A DNA stretch of 61,615 nucleotides from a bacterium (GTDB lineage: Bacteria > Krumholzibacteriota > Krumholzibacteriia > LZORAL124-64-63). The translations under genes were made by a program, and so were the position numbers. The notes beneath the pieces were generated by a model. The model was not told the DNA's origin. It did no database searches and worked only from the letters and a program-made list of their open reading frames with translations. Every line of letters starts with the position of its first letter. Position 1 is the stretch's first letter. Below are positions 45,811 through 54,144 of the stretch, in pieces. The DNA lies in contig JAIFKS010000053.1 of NCBI GenBank assembly GCA_020049465.1, positions 1 to 61,615 on the forward strand. The letters are read 5' to 3'.

Positions 45811-45870
45811 TTGACACACTCAGTCACTTTATTCATGATTATTCAATGAGCTCAAGATCATCGAATATTT
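45811..45870 (+). promoter_or_regulatory. tetR-type gene promoter with AT-rich operator region
   Basis: -35 TTGACA (45811-45816, perfect), 17-base spacer, -10 CATGAT (45834-45839). An AT-rich stretch to 45870 contains the palindrome TGAGCTCA (45847-45854) inside wider ATGAT/ATCAT arms, a typical layout for TetR autorepression. Confidence 0.55.
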
Positions 45871-45887
45871 GCCGGAAAGGCCCCGAC

Positions 45888-46514
45888 ATGAAATCGACCA
45901 CGCCCACGACCGGTGGCGCCCGTCAGCGGAGCCAGGCGGAGACCCGGCAGCGTCTGGTCACGACGGCGGCCGCCCTGTTCGCCAAAAATGGTAGTCACAA
46001 GACCACCACAGCCATGATCGCCCGCGGCGCGGGGGTCGCCGCCGGCACCGTCTTCCTGCACTTCCCCGACAAGGAGGCGTTGCTCCGGGAGGTGCTGCAG
46101 GTGGCCCTGGGCGAACTCAAGCACAGCCTGGCCAAGGTGGCGGCCGGCGGAACAGCCCGCACCCCCGAAGCCGACGTGCGCCGGCGCACCGAGGGCCTGG
46201 TAACCTTCGCCGACGAGAACCCGGACCTGGCCGCCGTGCTGTTCGACCCGGGCCATCTGGCCACAGCCGCCGGCGCCGAGGTGCTCGATTTCCTGGTCGC
46301 CTCCCAGGCCGCAAGCCTGGCCGACGGCCAGAAGAAAGGCTGGCTCCGGGCCGACCTGGATGTCGGGTTGGCGGCCCGGGCGCTGGTCGGCAGCCTGATC
46401 CTGGTCCTGGGCTGGTGGGTGAAAAAAGGGCCCGACGAGGGACCCCGGCCCGCACGGCCCGAGGTCGCGACCCAGTTGGCGGGCCTGCGGCTCTACGGCA
46501 CCGGCGCGCGCTAG
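45888..46514 (+). CDS. TetR-family transcriptional regulator
   Basis: 208 residues from ATG 45888 with AAAGG upstream; the in-frame start at 45846 would coincide with the predicted start of transcription. The HTH is RLVTTAAALFAKNGSHKTTT then MIARGAGVAAGTVFLHFPDK, the usual TetR layout. The ligand domain (70-200) is not assignable. It ends in a 4-base overlap with the convergent lipid kinase gene. No pump gene is adjacent, so the target is unknown. Confidence 0.88.
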   Translation: MKSTTPTTGGARQRSQAETRQRLVTTAAALFAKNGSHKTTTAMIARGAGVAAGTVFLHFPDKEALLREVLQVALGELKHSLAKVAAGGTARTPEADVRRRTEGLVTFADENPDLAAVLFDPGHLATAAGAEVLDFLVASQAASLADGQKKGWLRADLDVGLAARALVGSLILVLGWWVKKGPDEGPRPARPEVATQLAGLRLYGTGAR

Positions 46515-47515
46515 CGCCGACGCGTCAGCCAGCGGCGCCCCCTGCGGGACACGGCCCACGGCAGGTGGAATTCCTTGAGGAAGCCGCCGCCATCGGGATT
46601 CTCGCGGTAGCGGCTGCCGACCACCAGTTGAACGCCCTCGGGAATGATCTCGGCGGTGAGCGGCGTCTGCCCCATGTCCTCGCCGTCGATCTGCACGGCC
46701 ACCGGCGGTTCGGTCGTGATGACCACGCGCCTGGACTGGAAATGGTGCAGACGCGGGCTGGGGCGGTAGCGCCAGGTCAGCATCCGGAACAGCACCGTGA
46801 ACAGGCCCCACAGCGAGCGGCTGGAGATCACACTGACGTCGAAACGGCCGTCGTGCGCACTCGTGTCGGGCGTCACTTTCAGATTGATATCGCCGATCTT
46901 GCCAATGTTCGAGAGCAGGATGGTGTTGCCCTCGAACTCGCGCAGGCGGCCGTCCTCGTCCTCGATGAAGATGCTGACTTCGTCCAGATTCAGCGCGTTG
47001 CGCAGCCCGGCGCCCAGATAGGTCAGCACGCCGAACATGTTCTTCAGCTTTCGCGGCGAATCGCGGATGACCTTGGCGGGAAACCCCAGCGCCGCCATCA
47101 GGAAGAAGTAGCGGTCCGTGCCCGGTAGGTAGCCTACGTCGAACGGAAGCACCCGTCCTTCGAGCATGTTCGAGATCGCCATGCCCGGCAGCCAGGGCAG
47201 CGCCAGGGCCAGCGACACGACATTGGCCGTACCCACGGGCACGATGGCGATCGGCACCTTGTTCTGCGAGCGCGCCTGGCCGGCCACGACCTCGCCCACC
47301 GTGCCGTCACCGCCGATGGCGGCGATCAGGTCGAATCCGTCAGCGGCCGCGGCGGCGGACCAGCGGCGGGCATCGCCCTGGCCGTTGGTCACGCGAACCG
47401 AGCAGACCAGTCCACGGGCCTCGAGCGTCTCACGCAGCTGCTGCCCGAGGCGCAAGCCGCGCGCGTGACCCGCCACGGGGTTGACGATCAGAAGCGCTCG
47501 TTGGTAACTCGGCAT
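46511..47515 (-). CDS. YegS/DAGK-family lipid kinase
   Basis: 334 residues from ATG 47515 with GGGAAG upstream. Diacylglycerol-kinase catalytic fold: RALLIVNPVAGHARG at the start, AIGGDGTVGEVVAG is the nucleotide-site motif, and IVPVGTANVVSLALAL the following loop. VAVQIDGEDMGQTPLTAEI is the C-terminal beta-domain signature. Likely phosphorylates a diacylglycerol or related lipid at the inner membrane. The gene is convergent with the TetR gene. Confidence 0.88.
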   Translation of the reverse strand: MPSYQRALLIVNPVAGHARGLRLGQQLRETLEARGLVCSVRVTNGQGDARRWSAAAAADGFDLIAAIGGDGTVGEVVAGQARSQNKVPIAIVPVGTANVVSLALALPWLPGMAISNMLEGRVLPFDVGYLPGTDRYFFLMAALGFPAKVIRDSPRKLKNMFGVLTYLGAGLRNALNLDEVSIFIEDEDGRLREFEGNTILLSNIGKIGDINLKVTPDTSAHDGRFDVSVISSRSLWGLFTVLFRMLTWRYRPSPRLHHFQSRRVVITTEPPVAVQIDGEDMGQTPLTAEIIPEGVQLVVGSRYRENPDGGGFLKEFHLPWAVSRRGRRWLTRRR

Positions 47516-47637
47516 GGACTTCCCGGGATGGACCATCGGTCTGGGTAGCGGGAACCGCCCGCCCCGCGCTTCTCAGGATAGATGGATGCCGCCGGGGGAT
47601 CAAGCTCAGCGTGCGAATCGGCCGGAACAGGGCAGCG

Positions 47638-48951
47638 TCACCACTGGCGCGCTACGGAAAGATCGACGCGCCGGGCCAGGCGATTGCGCTGGATGGCCAG
47701 CACGAACTCGCGGATGCGGGCCACGGCGGCGCGGTCATCGGCGCCCGTCACCTGGAATTCGAGCCCGACGTCGCGTTGCCATTCGTTGCGGTCGGCAAGG
47801 CTCAGGGTCACCCGGCGGATCATGGCGCTGACGACGACGGGCTCGACTTCGCCCGGCAGATGCAAATGACAACGGATACGGTTGCCCGCCTCCAGGGCAG
47901 GGTCGTCCACCGTCTGCGGCAGCACGATCCGCGCTCCGTCGAAGCTGAGGTCCTTGACCCGTCCGGTGGAACGGACGTGGCCGACCTCCCGGTCGCCCCA
48001 GGGCGAATCCAGGCAACGTCCGGAGGCGCACTCGAGCTCCGCCATCACGGGTTCCAGCGGGGGCAGCCGGAAGGAACGGCGGCGCTGGCGGATGGCGATG
48101 TGGTCCGGCACCGCGAACCACGCACAAGGAAGCCGTGAGCCCATCTCCAGCGGATGTTCCGCTTCGCCCAGGTAGGACAGATCGAACGAGAACGAGCGGT
48201 CCTCCAGTCCGACCGTGGCGCGGATCACATCCCCGCGCGACGGCGCTGGGAGGTCCGTGTCCGCGAGATCGACGCACAGCTTCAGAGCACGGCACCCGTC
48301 CACCGACCCTGCGCCCAGGAGGATGGCGCCGCGCACGCCCGCGGCGTCGCTGCCGTCCGGCACTTCCAGGTAGAGATCCGCCTCGACCTTGCGCACGAAC
48401 ACCAGGAAGTTGTCGATCACGCCGCCGGACTCGAAGCGCTCGCGGGTCATCCAATCGCGCGGCAGATAGGTACCGATCATGCCGGAGAGGAAGTCGCTGT
48501 TCTTGGCCTCCTCGAGCTCGATTTTCGAGGGAATTTCCGCCAGCAGGAACAGGCGGCCGGCGTCCGTTTCCAGTCGCAGGCCGAACGTACGCTGACCGCG
48601 GGTGTACAGCGTGATGGGGGCCACGGCCAGATTCTCCACCGCGCCGCGCGGACGCCGCCCTTCCATCTCCTCGATCAGGTTGGAAAGGACGCGCGCGGCG
48701 AGCACCTCGATGCCGCTCCGACGGTCCGCGCCGCCGGCCCGGCCGGCCAGCTGGCCGACCAGCGCGGTGTCGCACCCGAGGTTCACCTTCTGCAGCGCTC
48801 CGTTGCGGATGCGCAGTTCACCCAGCGACGGAAACGTCAGGCTGCCATGATGCACGAGCGACACGTGGGCTGCCGTCACCGTCAGTCCACAGGTCGTTTG
48901 CAGGGCGTCGGCGCCGGCGCGTATCAGAGCGTCGAGGGTTTCAGGGATCAT
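47638..48951 (-). CDS. PilZ-domain protein with CheX-like and flagellar-brake-like parts
   Basis: 437 residues from ATG 48951 (MIPETLDALIRAGADALQTT). The first 165 residues look like a CheC/CheX-type alpha-beta domain; a YcgR-like beta domain follows (about 175-285). The C-terminal PilZ domain has RRRSFR at about 290 and DLSFDGARI at about 334, the two c-di-GMP-binding motifs (RxxxR and D/NxSxxG). It is probably a cyclic-di-GMP effector for motility or envelope behaviour; no flagellar or chemotaxis genes are in the window. In-frame sequence upstream to 49305 overlaps glgX and is not included. Confidence 0.75.
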   Translation of the reverse strand: MIPETLDALIRAGADALQTTCGLTVTAAHVSLVHHGSLTFPSLGELRIRNGALQKVNLGCDTALVGQLAGRAGGADRRSGIEVLAARVLSNLIEEMEGRRPRGAVENLAVAPITLYTRGQRTFGLRLETDAGRLFLLAEIPSKIELEEAKNSDFLSGMIGTYLPRDWMTRERFESGGVIDNFLVFVRKVEADLYLEVPDGSDAAGVRGAILLGAGSVDGCRALKLCVDLADTDLPAPSRGDVIRATVGLEDRSFSFDLSYLGEAEHPLEMGSRLPCAWFAVPDHIAIRQRRRSFRLPPLEPVMAELECASGRCLDSPWGDREVGHVRSTGRVKDLSFDGARIVLPQTVDDPALEAGNRIRCHLHLPGEVEPVVVSAMIRRVTLSLADRNEWQRDVGLEFQVTGADDRAAVARIREFVLAIQRNRLARRVDLSVARQW

Positions 48952-49111
48952 TCGACTCGGTTCCGCCTGTCTCAGGTGTACCGGAGCAACCCGGGGGCGA
49001 GCCCTCCGTTGCAAAACCTCCAGGCTTGATGTATCGGTTGCGGGCCCGGGCAGGTTTAGGACCAGCCGTCCGGGCGTCACCAGGCGTCCGTCGTCCCGTC
49101 GCCAAGCGAGC

Positions 49112-51199
49112 GTGTCTTCCGTGACCCATACAGGCCCCGCAGCCCGCCAGCCAGGCTCCCCCGCCCCGCTGGGCGCCACCGTCGAACCAGGATCGGTCAA
49201 TTTCGCCCTGTACTCGAAACAGGCCACGGGCGTCGAATTGCTCCTTTTCGACGCGCCAACGGCGCCGGTTCCGGCAGCCGTCCACCGGCTTGATCCCCGG
49301 ATCAACCGGACGGGGCCCTACTGGCACCTGCGCCTGCCGGGCCTGGGCCATGGCCAGGTGTACGGATGGCGCGTGGACGGGCCGCGTGACCCCGCCGCCG
49401 GACTCTTCTACGACGGTGAGAAGCTCCTGCTCGACCCCTACGCCCGGGCCGTGACCGGCCAGGACGTCTACGACCGCCGCGCCGCCGCCACACCCGGCAG
49501 CAACGTCGACCGGGCCCTGCGGTCGGTCGTCGTCGACCCCGACCGCTTCGACTGGGAAGGGGATCGCCCCCTGCCGAGGCCGGCGCGCGAGGTCGTCTAC
49601 GAACTGCACGTCCGGGGGTTCACCGCCGGAGCCGGCAGCGGCGTGGACGAAACGCTGCGCGGCACCTACGCCGGACTGGCCGCGCGCGCCGGCTACCTGC
49701 GCGATCTGGGCATCACCGCGGTCGAACTGATGCCGGTCCATGAATTCGACCCCCAGGACGGCCCGCCGGGGCTGAGCAACGTGTGGGGCTACAGCCCGCT
49801 GGCCTGGAGCGCGCCCCACGCGGCCTACAGTTCCGACCGCAGCCCCGCCGGCCCGGTCGACGAATTCCGCGGCATGGTGCGCACGCTGCACGCCGCGGGC
49901 ATCCGCGTCATCCTCGACGTCGTCTACAACCACACGGCCGAAGGCGGACCCGACGGACCGGTGCTGAGCTGGCGGGGGCTGGAAAACACGGCCTACTATC
50001 TGCTGAAATCCGACCGCTCGCAGTACGCCGACTACACGGGCTGCGGCAACACCATCAATTCGAACCACCCCGTGGTCAGCCGTCTGATCCTCGACTCCCT
50101 GCGCTGGTGGGTGCGGCACCTTCATGTCGACGGCTTCCGATTCGATCTGGCCTCGGTGCATGCGCGCGGCGAGGACGGAACGCCGCTGGAAAAGCCGCCC
50201 GTGCTCTGGGCCATCGGCACCGATCCCGAACTGGCCGGCGCCGCACTCATCGCCGAAGCCTGGGACGCCGCAGGACTGTACCAGGTGAGCGATTTTCCCG
50301 GCGGCCGCTTCGCCGTGTGGAACGGGCGCTACCGTGACGACGTGCGCCGCTTCTGGCGCGGCGACGAAGGCATGATCGAGAACCTGATGGCGCGCATCGT
50401 CGGCAGCCCCGACCTGCTGCGCGGCGAAGAGGCCAGCCCCTCCCATTCGGTGAACTTCGCGACCTGCCACGACGGCTTCTGCCTGCGCGACCTGGTTTCG
50501 TACGATCGCAAGCACAACGAAGCCAACGGCGAAGGCAACCGTGACGGCACGGACGAGAACCACAGCTGGAACTGCGGCATCGAGGGTCCCACCGATGATC
50601 CCGTGGTGGCGGCGCTGCGGGCCCGGCAGGCGCGCAACTTCCTGACGCTGACGATGCTGGCGCACGGCACGCCCATGCTGCTGGCCGGCGACGAATTCGG
50701 ACACACGCGCGCGGGCAACAACAATCCCTGGTGCCAGGACAACGAACTGAACCACCTCGACTGGTCGGCGGCGGCGCAGGACGCGGGCCTGCTGCGCTTC
50801 ACGCGCCTGCTGGTGGCGTTCACCGGGAGCCTGCGCATCCTGCAGGAGGATCGCTACTGGGCCGCCACCAACCCCGACCGCAAGGGCGACATCTCCTGGC
50901 ACGGCGTCCAGCGCGGACGGCCCGACTGGAGCCCGCGCTCGCGCACGCTGGCCTTCACGCTCGAACATCCTTCGGGAACGGAGCTGGTCCACGTGATGAC
51001 CAACGCCGGTCCGCAGGGCCTGGACTTCGAACTGCCCGCGCCGCCGGACGGCGAGCCCTGGCTCCAGGTCATCGACACGTCGCGCCCGAGCCCCGCGGAC
51101 ATCCGCGAGCCCGGCGCGGCCCCGCCCGTGACCAGCACCGTCGTTCGCGTGGCACCGCACAGCGTGCTCGTGCTGGTGTGCCGGCCGGCCGCGCGCTGA
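49112..51199 (+). CDS. glgX: Glycogen debranching enzyme GlgX (GH13)
   Basis: 695 residues starting GTG 49112. CBM48 at the N terminus (1-150) and a GH13 barrel: ELMPVHEFD, VILDVVYNHTAEG, GFRFDLASV with the nucleophile Asp 345, LIAEAWDAAG with the acid Glu 382, and VNFATCHDGFCLRDLVSYD with the third acidic site. LLAGDEFGHTRAGNNNPWCQ and NELNHLDW are typical of GlgX/TreX. It hydrolyses alpha-1,6 branches left by glycogen phosphorylase. No other glycogen genes are adjacent. The start is a little uncertain, since no strong ribosome site is visible. Confidence 0.93.
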   Translation: MSSVTHTGPAARQPGSPAPLGATVEPGSVNFALYSKQATGVELLLFDAPTAPVPAAVHRLDPRINRTGPYWHLRLPGLGHGQVYGWRVDGPRDPAAGLFYDGEKLLLDPYARAVTGQDVYDRRAAATPGSNVDRALRSVVVDPDRFDWEGDRPLPRPAREVVYELHVRGFTAGAGSGVDETLRGTYAGLAARAGYLRDLGITAVELMPVHEFDPQDGPPGLSNVWGYSPLAWSAPHAAYSSDRSPAGPVDEFRGMVRTLHAAGIRVILDVVYNHTAEGGPDGPVLSWRGLENTAYYLLKSDRSQYADYTGCGNTINSNHPVVSRLILDSLRWWVRHLHVDGFRFDLASVHARGEDGTPLEKPPVLWAIGTDPELAGAALIAEAWDAAGLYQVSDFPGGRFAVWNGRYRDDVRRFWRGDEGMIENLMARIVGSPDLLRGEEASPSHSVNFATCHDGFCLRDLVSYDRKHNEANGEGNRDGTDENHSWNCGIEGPTDDPVVAALRARQARNFLTLTMLAHGTPMLLAGDEFGHTRAGNNNPWCQDNELNHLDWSAAAQDAGLLRFTRLLVAFTGSLRILQEDRYWAATNPDRKGDISWHGVQRGRPDWSPRSRTLAFTLEHPSGTELVHVMTNAGPQGLDFELPAPPDGEPWLQVIDTSRPSPADIREPGAAPPVTSTVVRVAPHSVLVLVCRPAAR

Positions 51200-51374
51200 G
51201 CCGAAGGCGGCGTCCGTCGGGGGTCGATTTCGCTGGCGAGCGCCGCCCGCCGCGGGTATCTTTCCCCACAGATGGCCTCGGGGAACCCAAACCACGAATC
51301 ATCCCACTCTGCCCGACATCCGGAACGACATCAGCGCTGCTTCTCGCCCGATTCGCCCGGATTCCCTGATCGCC

Positions 51375-51414
51375 GCCGCCCCCGCCCTGGTACGCCAGCG
51401 GCGGGGGCGGTTTT
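51375..51414 (+). terminator. Rho-independent terminator downstream of glgX
   Basis: A long stem, CCGCCCCCGCCCTGG paired with CCAG-C-GGCGGGGGCGG (one bulged C), loop TACG, followed by TTTTC at 51411-51415. It ends the glgX transcript or acts as an attenuator in front of the cysteine desulfurase gene. Confidence 0.75.
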
Positions 51415-51470
51415 CAACCCTGACCCATTGTCTTCAACCTGGACCCTCTGGCTTCAACCCCGGATCACTG
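51411..51470 (+). repeat. Three 20-bp direct repeats before the cysteine desulfurase gene
   Basis: Units at 51411-51430, 51431-51450 and 51451-51470, each with TTCAACC at positions 3-9, G at position 12, C at position 16 and TG at the end. The 20-bp period is close to two helical turns. The palindrome GTGATCAC (51471-51478) then abuts the start codon. Confidence 0.65.
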
Positions 51471-51478
51471 GTGATCAC

Positions 51479-52630
51479 ATGCAACCTCTGCCCCCGCTGT
51501 ACCTGGACCACAACGCGACGACCCCCGTGGATCCGAAAGTGCTGGAGGCCATGCTGCCCTGGCTCCGCGAGGGATTCGGCAACCCTTCGAGCGCCCATCC
51601 GTTCGGAGCCCGCGCGCGTGCCGCGGTCGAGCACGCCCGCCGACAGGCCGCCGCCCTGCTCGGGGCGCCGCCCGAGGCGATCGTGTTCACCAGCGGCGGC
51701 ACGGAATCCAACAACCACGCCATCATGGGTGCCGCGCACAGCGGTCCGGCCCGCGGCCGGCGCGAACTGGTCATCTCCGCGGTCGAGCACCCGGCGGTCA
51801 CCGAAGTGTGCCGCCACCTCGATTCCGAGGGCTTCCTGACCCGCACGCTCGGCGTCGACGCCGACGGCCGCGTCGATCCCGGTGAGGCGGCCGCCGCGAT
51901 CGGGCCGGCGACAGCGCTCGTTTCGATCATGCACGCGAACAACGAAACGGGAACGATCCAGCCGGTGGCGGCCATCGCGGCGGCGGCCCGCGCCGCAGGG
52001 GCGCTGGTGCACAGCGACGCCGCGCAGTCCGTCGGCAAGATTCCGGTCCGGATGGATGATCTGGGCGTGGATCTGCTGTCGGTGGCCGGGCACAAGCTCT
52101 ACGCGCCCAAGGGCGTCGGCCTGCTCTGCGTGCGGCCCGGCGTGGACCTGCCCAACCTGATGTTCGGCGCCGGCCACGAGGGCGGTCGGCGGCCAGGCAC
52201 CGAAAACGTCGCCGCGATCGTCGGACTGGGCATGGCCTGCGAAATCGCCGGCCGCGGGCTGGAGGCCGAACAGGCGAGGCTCACCGCCCTGCGCGACGAA
52301 CTGGCGGCGCTGCTGTGCGCCGCGCTTCCCGACGCCCGGGTGCACGCCGCCGGTGCCGCGCGGCTTCCCAACACGCTCAGCATCGGCTTCCGGGGCGCCA
52401 GTGGCGGGACGATCATGGCGCACCTTCCGGACGTGGCGGTGTCCGCCGGCGCGGCCTGTCACGGCAGCGGCGGCCCGGGCTCTTCGGTGCTGTCGGCGAT
52501 GGGTGTCGAACCGGAACTGGCGCGCGGAACGCTGCGCATTTCGCTCGGCAGGGGGACGCGGCACGAAGACCTGGCGCGGGCGGCTGCCGCCATCACGATT
52601 GCGGTCGCCGCGGCGCGCGCCGGGGCCTGA
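51479..52630 (+). CDS. Cysteine desulfurase (NifS/IscS family)
   Basis: 383 residues from ATG 51479 (MQPLPPLYLDHNATTPVDPK). PLP enzyme giving persulfide sulfur for Fe-S clusters, tRNA thiolation or other uses. SVAGHKLYAPKGVGLL holds the PLP Lys, EHPAVTEVC and HANNETGTIQPV are cofactor-site motifs, and VSAGAACHGSGGPGSSVL contains the sulfur-accepting Cys in a short loop more like NifS/group II-like proteins than long-loop IscS (which has SSGSACTS). No iscU is adjacent; the convergent Rrf2 gene ends 3 bases away. Ribosome site is weak (GGTG). Confidence 0.9.
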   Translation: MQPLPPLYLDHNATTPVDPKVLEAMLPWLREGFGNPSSAHPFGARARAAVEHARRQAAALLGAPPEAIVFTSGGTESNNHAIMGAAHSGPARGRRELVISAVEHPAVTEVCRHLDSEGFLTRTLGVDADGRVDPGEAAAAIGPATALVSIMHANNETGTIQPVAAIAAAARAAGALVHSDAAQSVGKIPVRMDDLGVDLLSVAGHKLYAPKGVGLLCVRPGVDLPNLMFGAGHEGGRRPGTENVAAIVGLGMACEIAGRGLEAEQARLTALRDELAALLCAALPDARVHAAGAARLPNTLSIGFRGASGGTIMAHLPDVAVSAGAACHGSGGPGSSVLSAMGVEPELARGTLRISLGRGTRHEDLARAAAAITIAVAAARAGA

Positions 52631-52633
52631 GCA

Positions 52634-53098
52634 TCAGAGGGACCGGAGCTCCGGATCGATCAGCGCGAAGGCCGCCAACTGCCGCTGGAGCGTCGGGCAG
52701 CGGTTCTCCTCGGTGAGCACCTCGGCGAGCGTCGTCGAAGCGAACGCCTCTTCGACCATGCCCAGCGCGTTGTCCAGCCGCCGGTGGAGCGGGCACAGGT
52801 CCGAGCTGTGGCTTTCCAGATCGATGGGGCACGACTCGATGCGCTTGAGGGGGCTGACGGCGTTGAGGATGTCCAGCATCCGCCAGTCCTCGGGGCGCCC
52901 CACCAGCACGAAACCGCCCTTGAGGCCGCGCGTCGACTGCACGATGCCCGCACGGACCAGCGACTGCAGGACCTTGGACAGGTAACTCGGCGGCACCTTC
53001 ATGGCCGCGGCGATCTGCCGCGTGGTCATGGAGCGGCCCCCGCCGGCCGCCAGGGCCAGCACCGCCCGCATGGCGTACTCAATGGTCAGGGAGAACAA
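52634..53098 (-). CDS. Rrf2-family transcriptional regulator
   Basis: 154 residues starting TTG 53098 (read as M, FSLTIEYAMRAVLALA), the normal Rrf2 start, with GAGG 8 bases upstream. The winged helix is SMTTRQIAAAMKVPPSYLSK and VLQSLVRAGIVQSTRGLKGG. Three Cys (ESCPIDL, SDLCPLH, ENRCPTL) could hold an Fe-S cluster, though the 11-residue gap between the first two is longer than in IscR. Convergent with the cysteine desulfurase gene, which is a plausible target. Its upstream region is strongly palindromic. Confidence 0.88.
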   Translation of the reverse strand: MFSLTIEYAMRAVLALAAGGGRSMTTRQIAAAMKVPPSYLSKVLQSLVRAGIVQSTRGLKGGFVLVGRPEDWRMLDILNAVSPLKRIESCPIDLESHSSDLCPLHRRLDNALGMVEEAFASTTLAEVLTEENRCPTLQRQLAAFALIDPELRSL

Positions 53099-53114
53099 CG
53101 GACAGCCTCGCGGC

Positions 53115-53175
53115 GGCGGCGCCGATGGTTGGAAACTGGATTTCAGATGTCAGCATCCAATTTATCGGCGCCGCC
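53115..53175. repeat. Long inverted repeat in the Rrf2 gene upstream region
   Basis: GGCGGCGCCGAT (53115-53126) and ATCGGCGCCGCC (53164-53175) are perfect 12-bp arms around 37 bases. Inside lies a second palindrome, AAA-C-TGGAT ... ATCCA-A-TTT. A promoter candidate on the minus strand (CTGACA, 17 bases, AACCAT) lies within. The nested symmetry suggests an autoregulatory operator; no T run supports a terminator for the beta-barrel gene. Confidence 0.6.
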
Positions 53176-53183
53176 TGCGGGTG

Positions 53184-53873
53184 TCAACGTCCGAGCGCCA
53201 CGCCCACCCGCACCACCAGATAATCCCAGTTGTAGTCCTGGTCGAAGCCATCGGCGTCCAGATTACCGGTCGTAAAGCGGTTCCAGGTGTATTCGCCCGC
53301 CAGTTCGAGATTGCCCAGTCGCAGTCCGCCGCCCAGGCTGACGCCCGGCGTGTTGATCGAGGTCTCGTACGACCCGCCGCCTTCCAGTTCGTCGCGGTAG
53401 CGGTTGTGCATCAGCGCCAGGCCTCCGGTCACGAAGGGACGCGCACCCCCGCCCGGCTCGCCCAGGTACATCTGCAGGTCCAGTCCGTAGCGGATGACGG
53501 ACGTTTCGAGCCGATAACCGAGAAGTTCGCCCGTTCCGAAGTCTCCGGCGCCGTCAGCCGCGCCGAAGGAGGTCCAGTGGAAGGACGGCGCGACGGAGAA
53601 ATCCTCGCCGACGAACTGCCGGATGCGCGCGCCCACCTGGTAGCCGGTGCCGGCGTCGAAACCGGTCAGCGTCGAGAAATAGTCATCGCCCAGATCTCCG
53701 GCCGGCTGGACCAGGCCCCCTTCCAGAACGATTTCATACGACGAGGGCGACCGGTGGTGCCGTGGACCGCGTGATTCCAACACCACTCTTGACTCGGCGG
53801 CGGTGGAAATCAGCACAGTCAGCAACAACACCAGCGTCGCGACGGTTGCGGTTCCGTTCCCCGGGTTACGCAT
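53184..53873 (-). CDS. Outer-membrane beta-barrel protein, function unknown
   Basis: 229 residues from ATG 53873. Signal peptide (GTATVATLVLLLTVLISTAAES), then alternating amphipathic strands rich in Gly and aromatics (YEIVLEGGLVQPAGDLGDDY, GYQVGARIRQFVGEDFSVAP, RPFVTGGLALMHNRY) and a C-terminal strand DYLVVRVGVALGR typical of OmpA-like/porin-like eight-stranded barrels. A GGAG ribosome site lies about 10 bases upstream. A sigma-54-like promoter (53939-53955) precedes it, next to genes for a sigma-54 activator and kinases. Confidence 0.7.
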   Translation of the reverse strand: MRNPGNGTATVATLVLLLTVLISTAAESRVVLESRGPRHHRSPSSYEIVLEGGLVQPAGDLGDDYFSTLTGFDAGTGYQVGARIRQFVGEDFSVAPSFHWTSFGAADGAGDFGTGELLGYRLETSVIRYGLDLQMYLGEPGGGARPFVTGGLALMHNRYRDELEGGGSYETSINTPGVSLGGGLRLGNLELAGEYTWNRFTTGNLDADGFDQDYNWDYLVVRVGVALGR

Positions 53874-54144
53874 GATTTTCCGCTCCTGAGGTGGCGGCAC
53901 CCCGCAGGGGGCCTGGGTCCGGCTCGGCAGGGTGGTCCTTGCACGGACAGTGCCCGCCGGCGGTCGGGTCGGGGCGCGACCAGAACAGTTGTAACCGATT
54001 GCGGGGTCGCAGTCTACAGTGGTCAAGCGCGACCCGTCCGTCGCGGGTGGCGGCCCGTGGCCGCGGAACTGTGTCCGCACAGGGACAGGGCGGACCCGGA
54101 AGTGGACACCTCGCCGTCCGCACCGGCCGGGTTCCACCGTCGGC
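53874..54144. other. Intergenic region upstream of the beta-barrel gene
   Basis: 271 bases. Besides the sigma-54-like site it contains a minus-strand sigma-70 candidate (TTGACC at about 54025, 17 bases, CGCAAT). No reading frame with coding character and no terminator with a T run after the receiver gene is visible. Confidence 0.45.
53939..53955 (-). promoter_or_regulatory. Sigma-54-like promoter of the beta-barrel gene
   Basis: Minus strand GGGCAC-TGTCCG-TGCAA: the -24 GG (53954-53953) and -12 GC (53942-53941) are exactly 10 bases apart, and the flanking GCAC and TGCA fit the TGGCAC-N5-TTGCA consensus. Start near 53929, leader about 55 bases. Confidence 0.45.

Noticed and set aside
48657..48850. 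Small plus-strand frames opposite the PilZ gene
   Set aside because: No ribosome sites or motifs; typical antisense shadows.
51272..51478. N-terminal extension of the cysteine desulfurase
   Set aside because: The extra 69 codons cross a strong terminator and a direct-repeat array and are not family-like; the family start is at ATG 51479.
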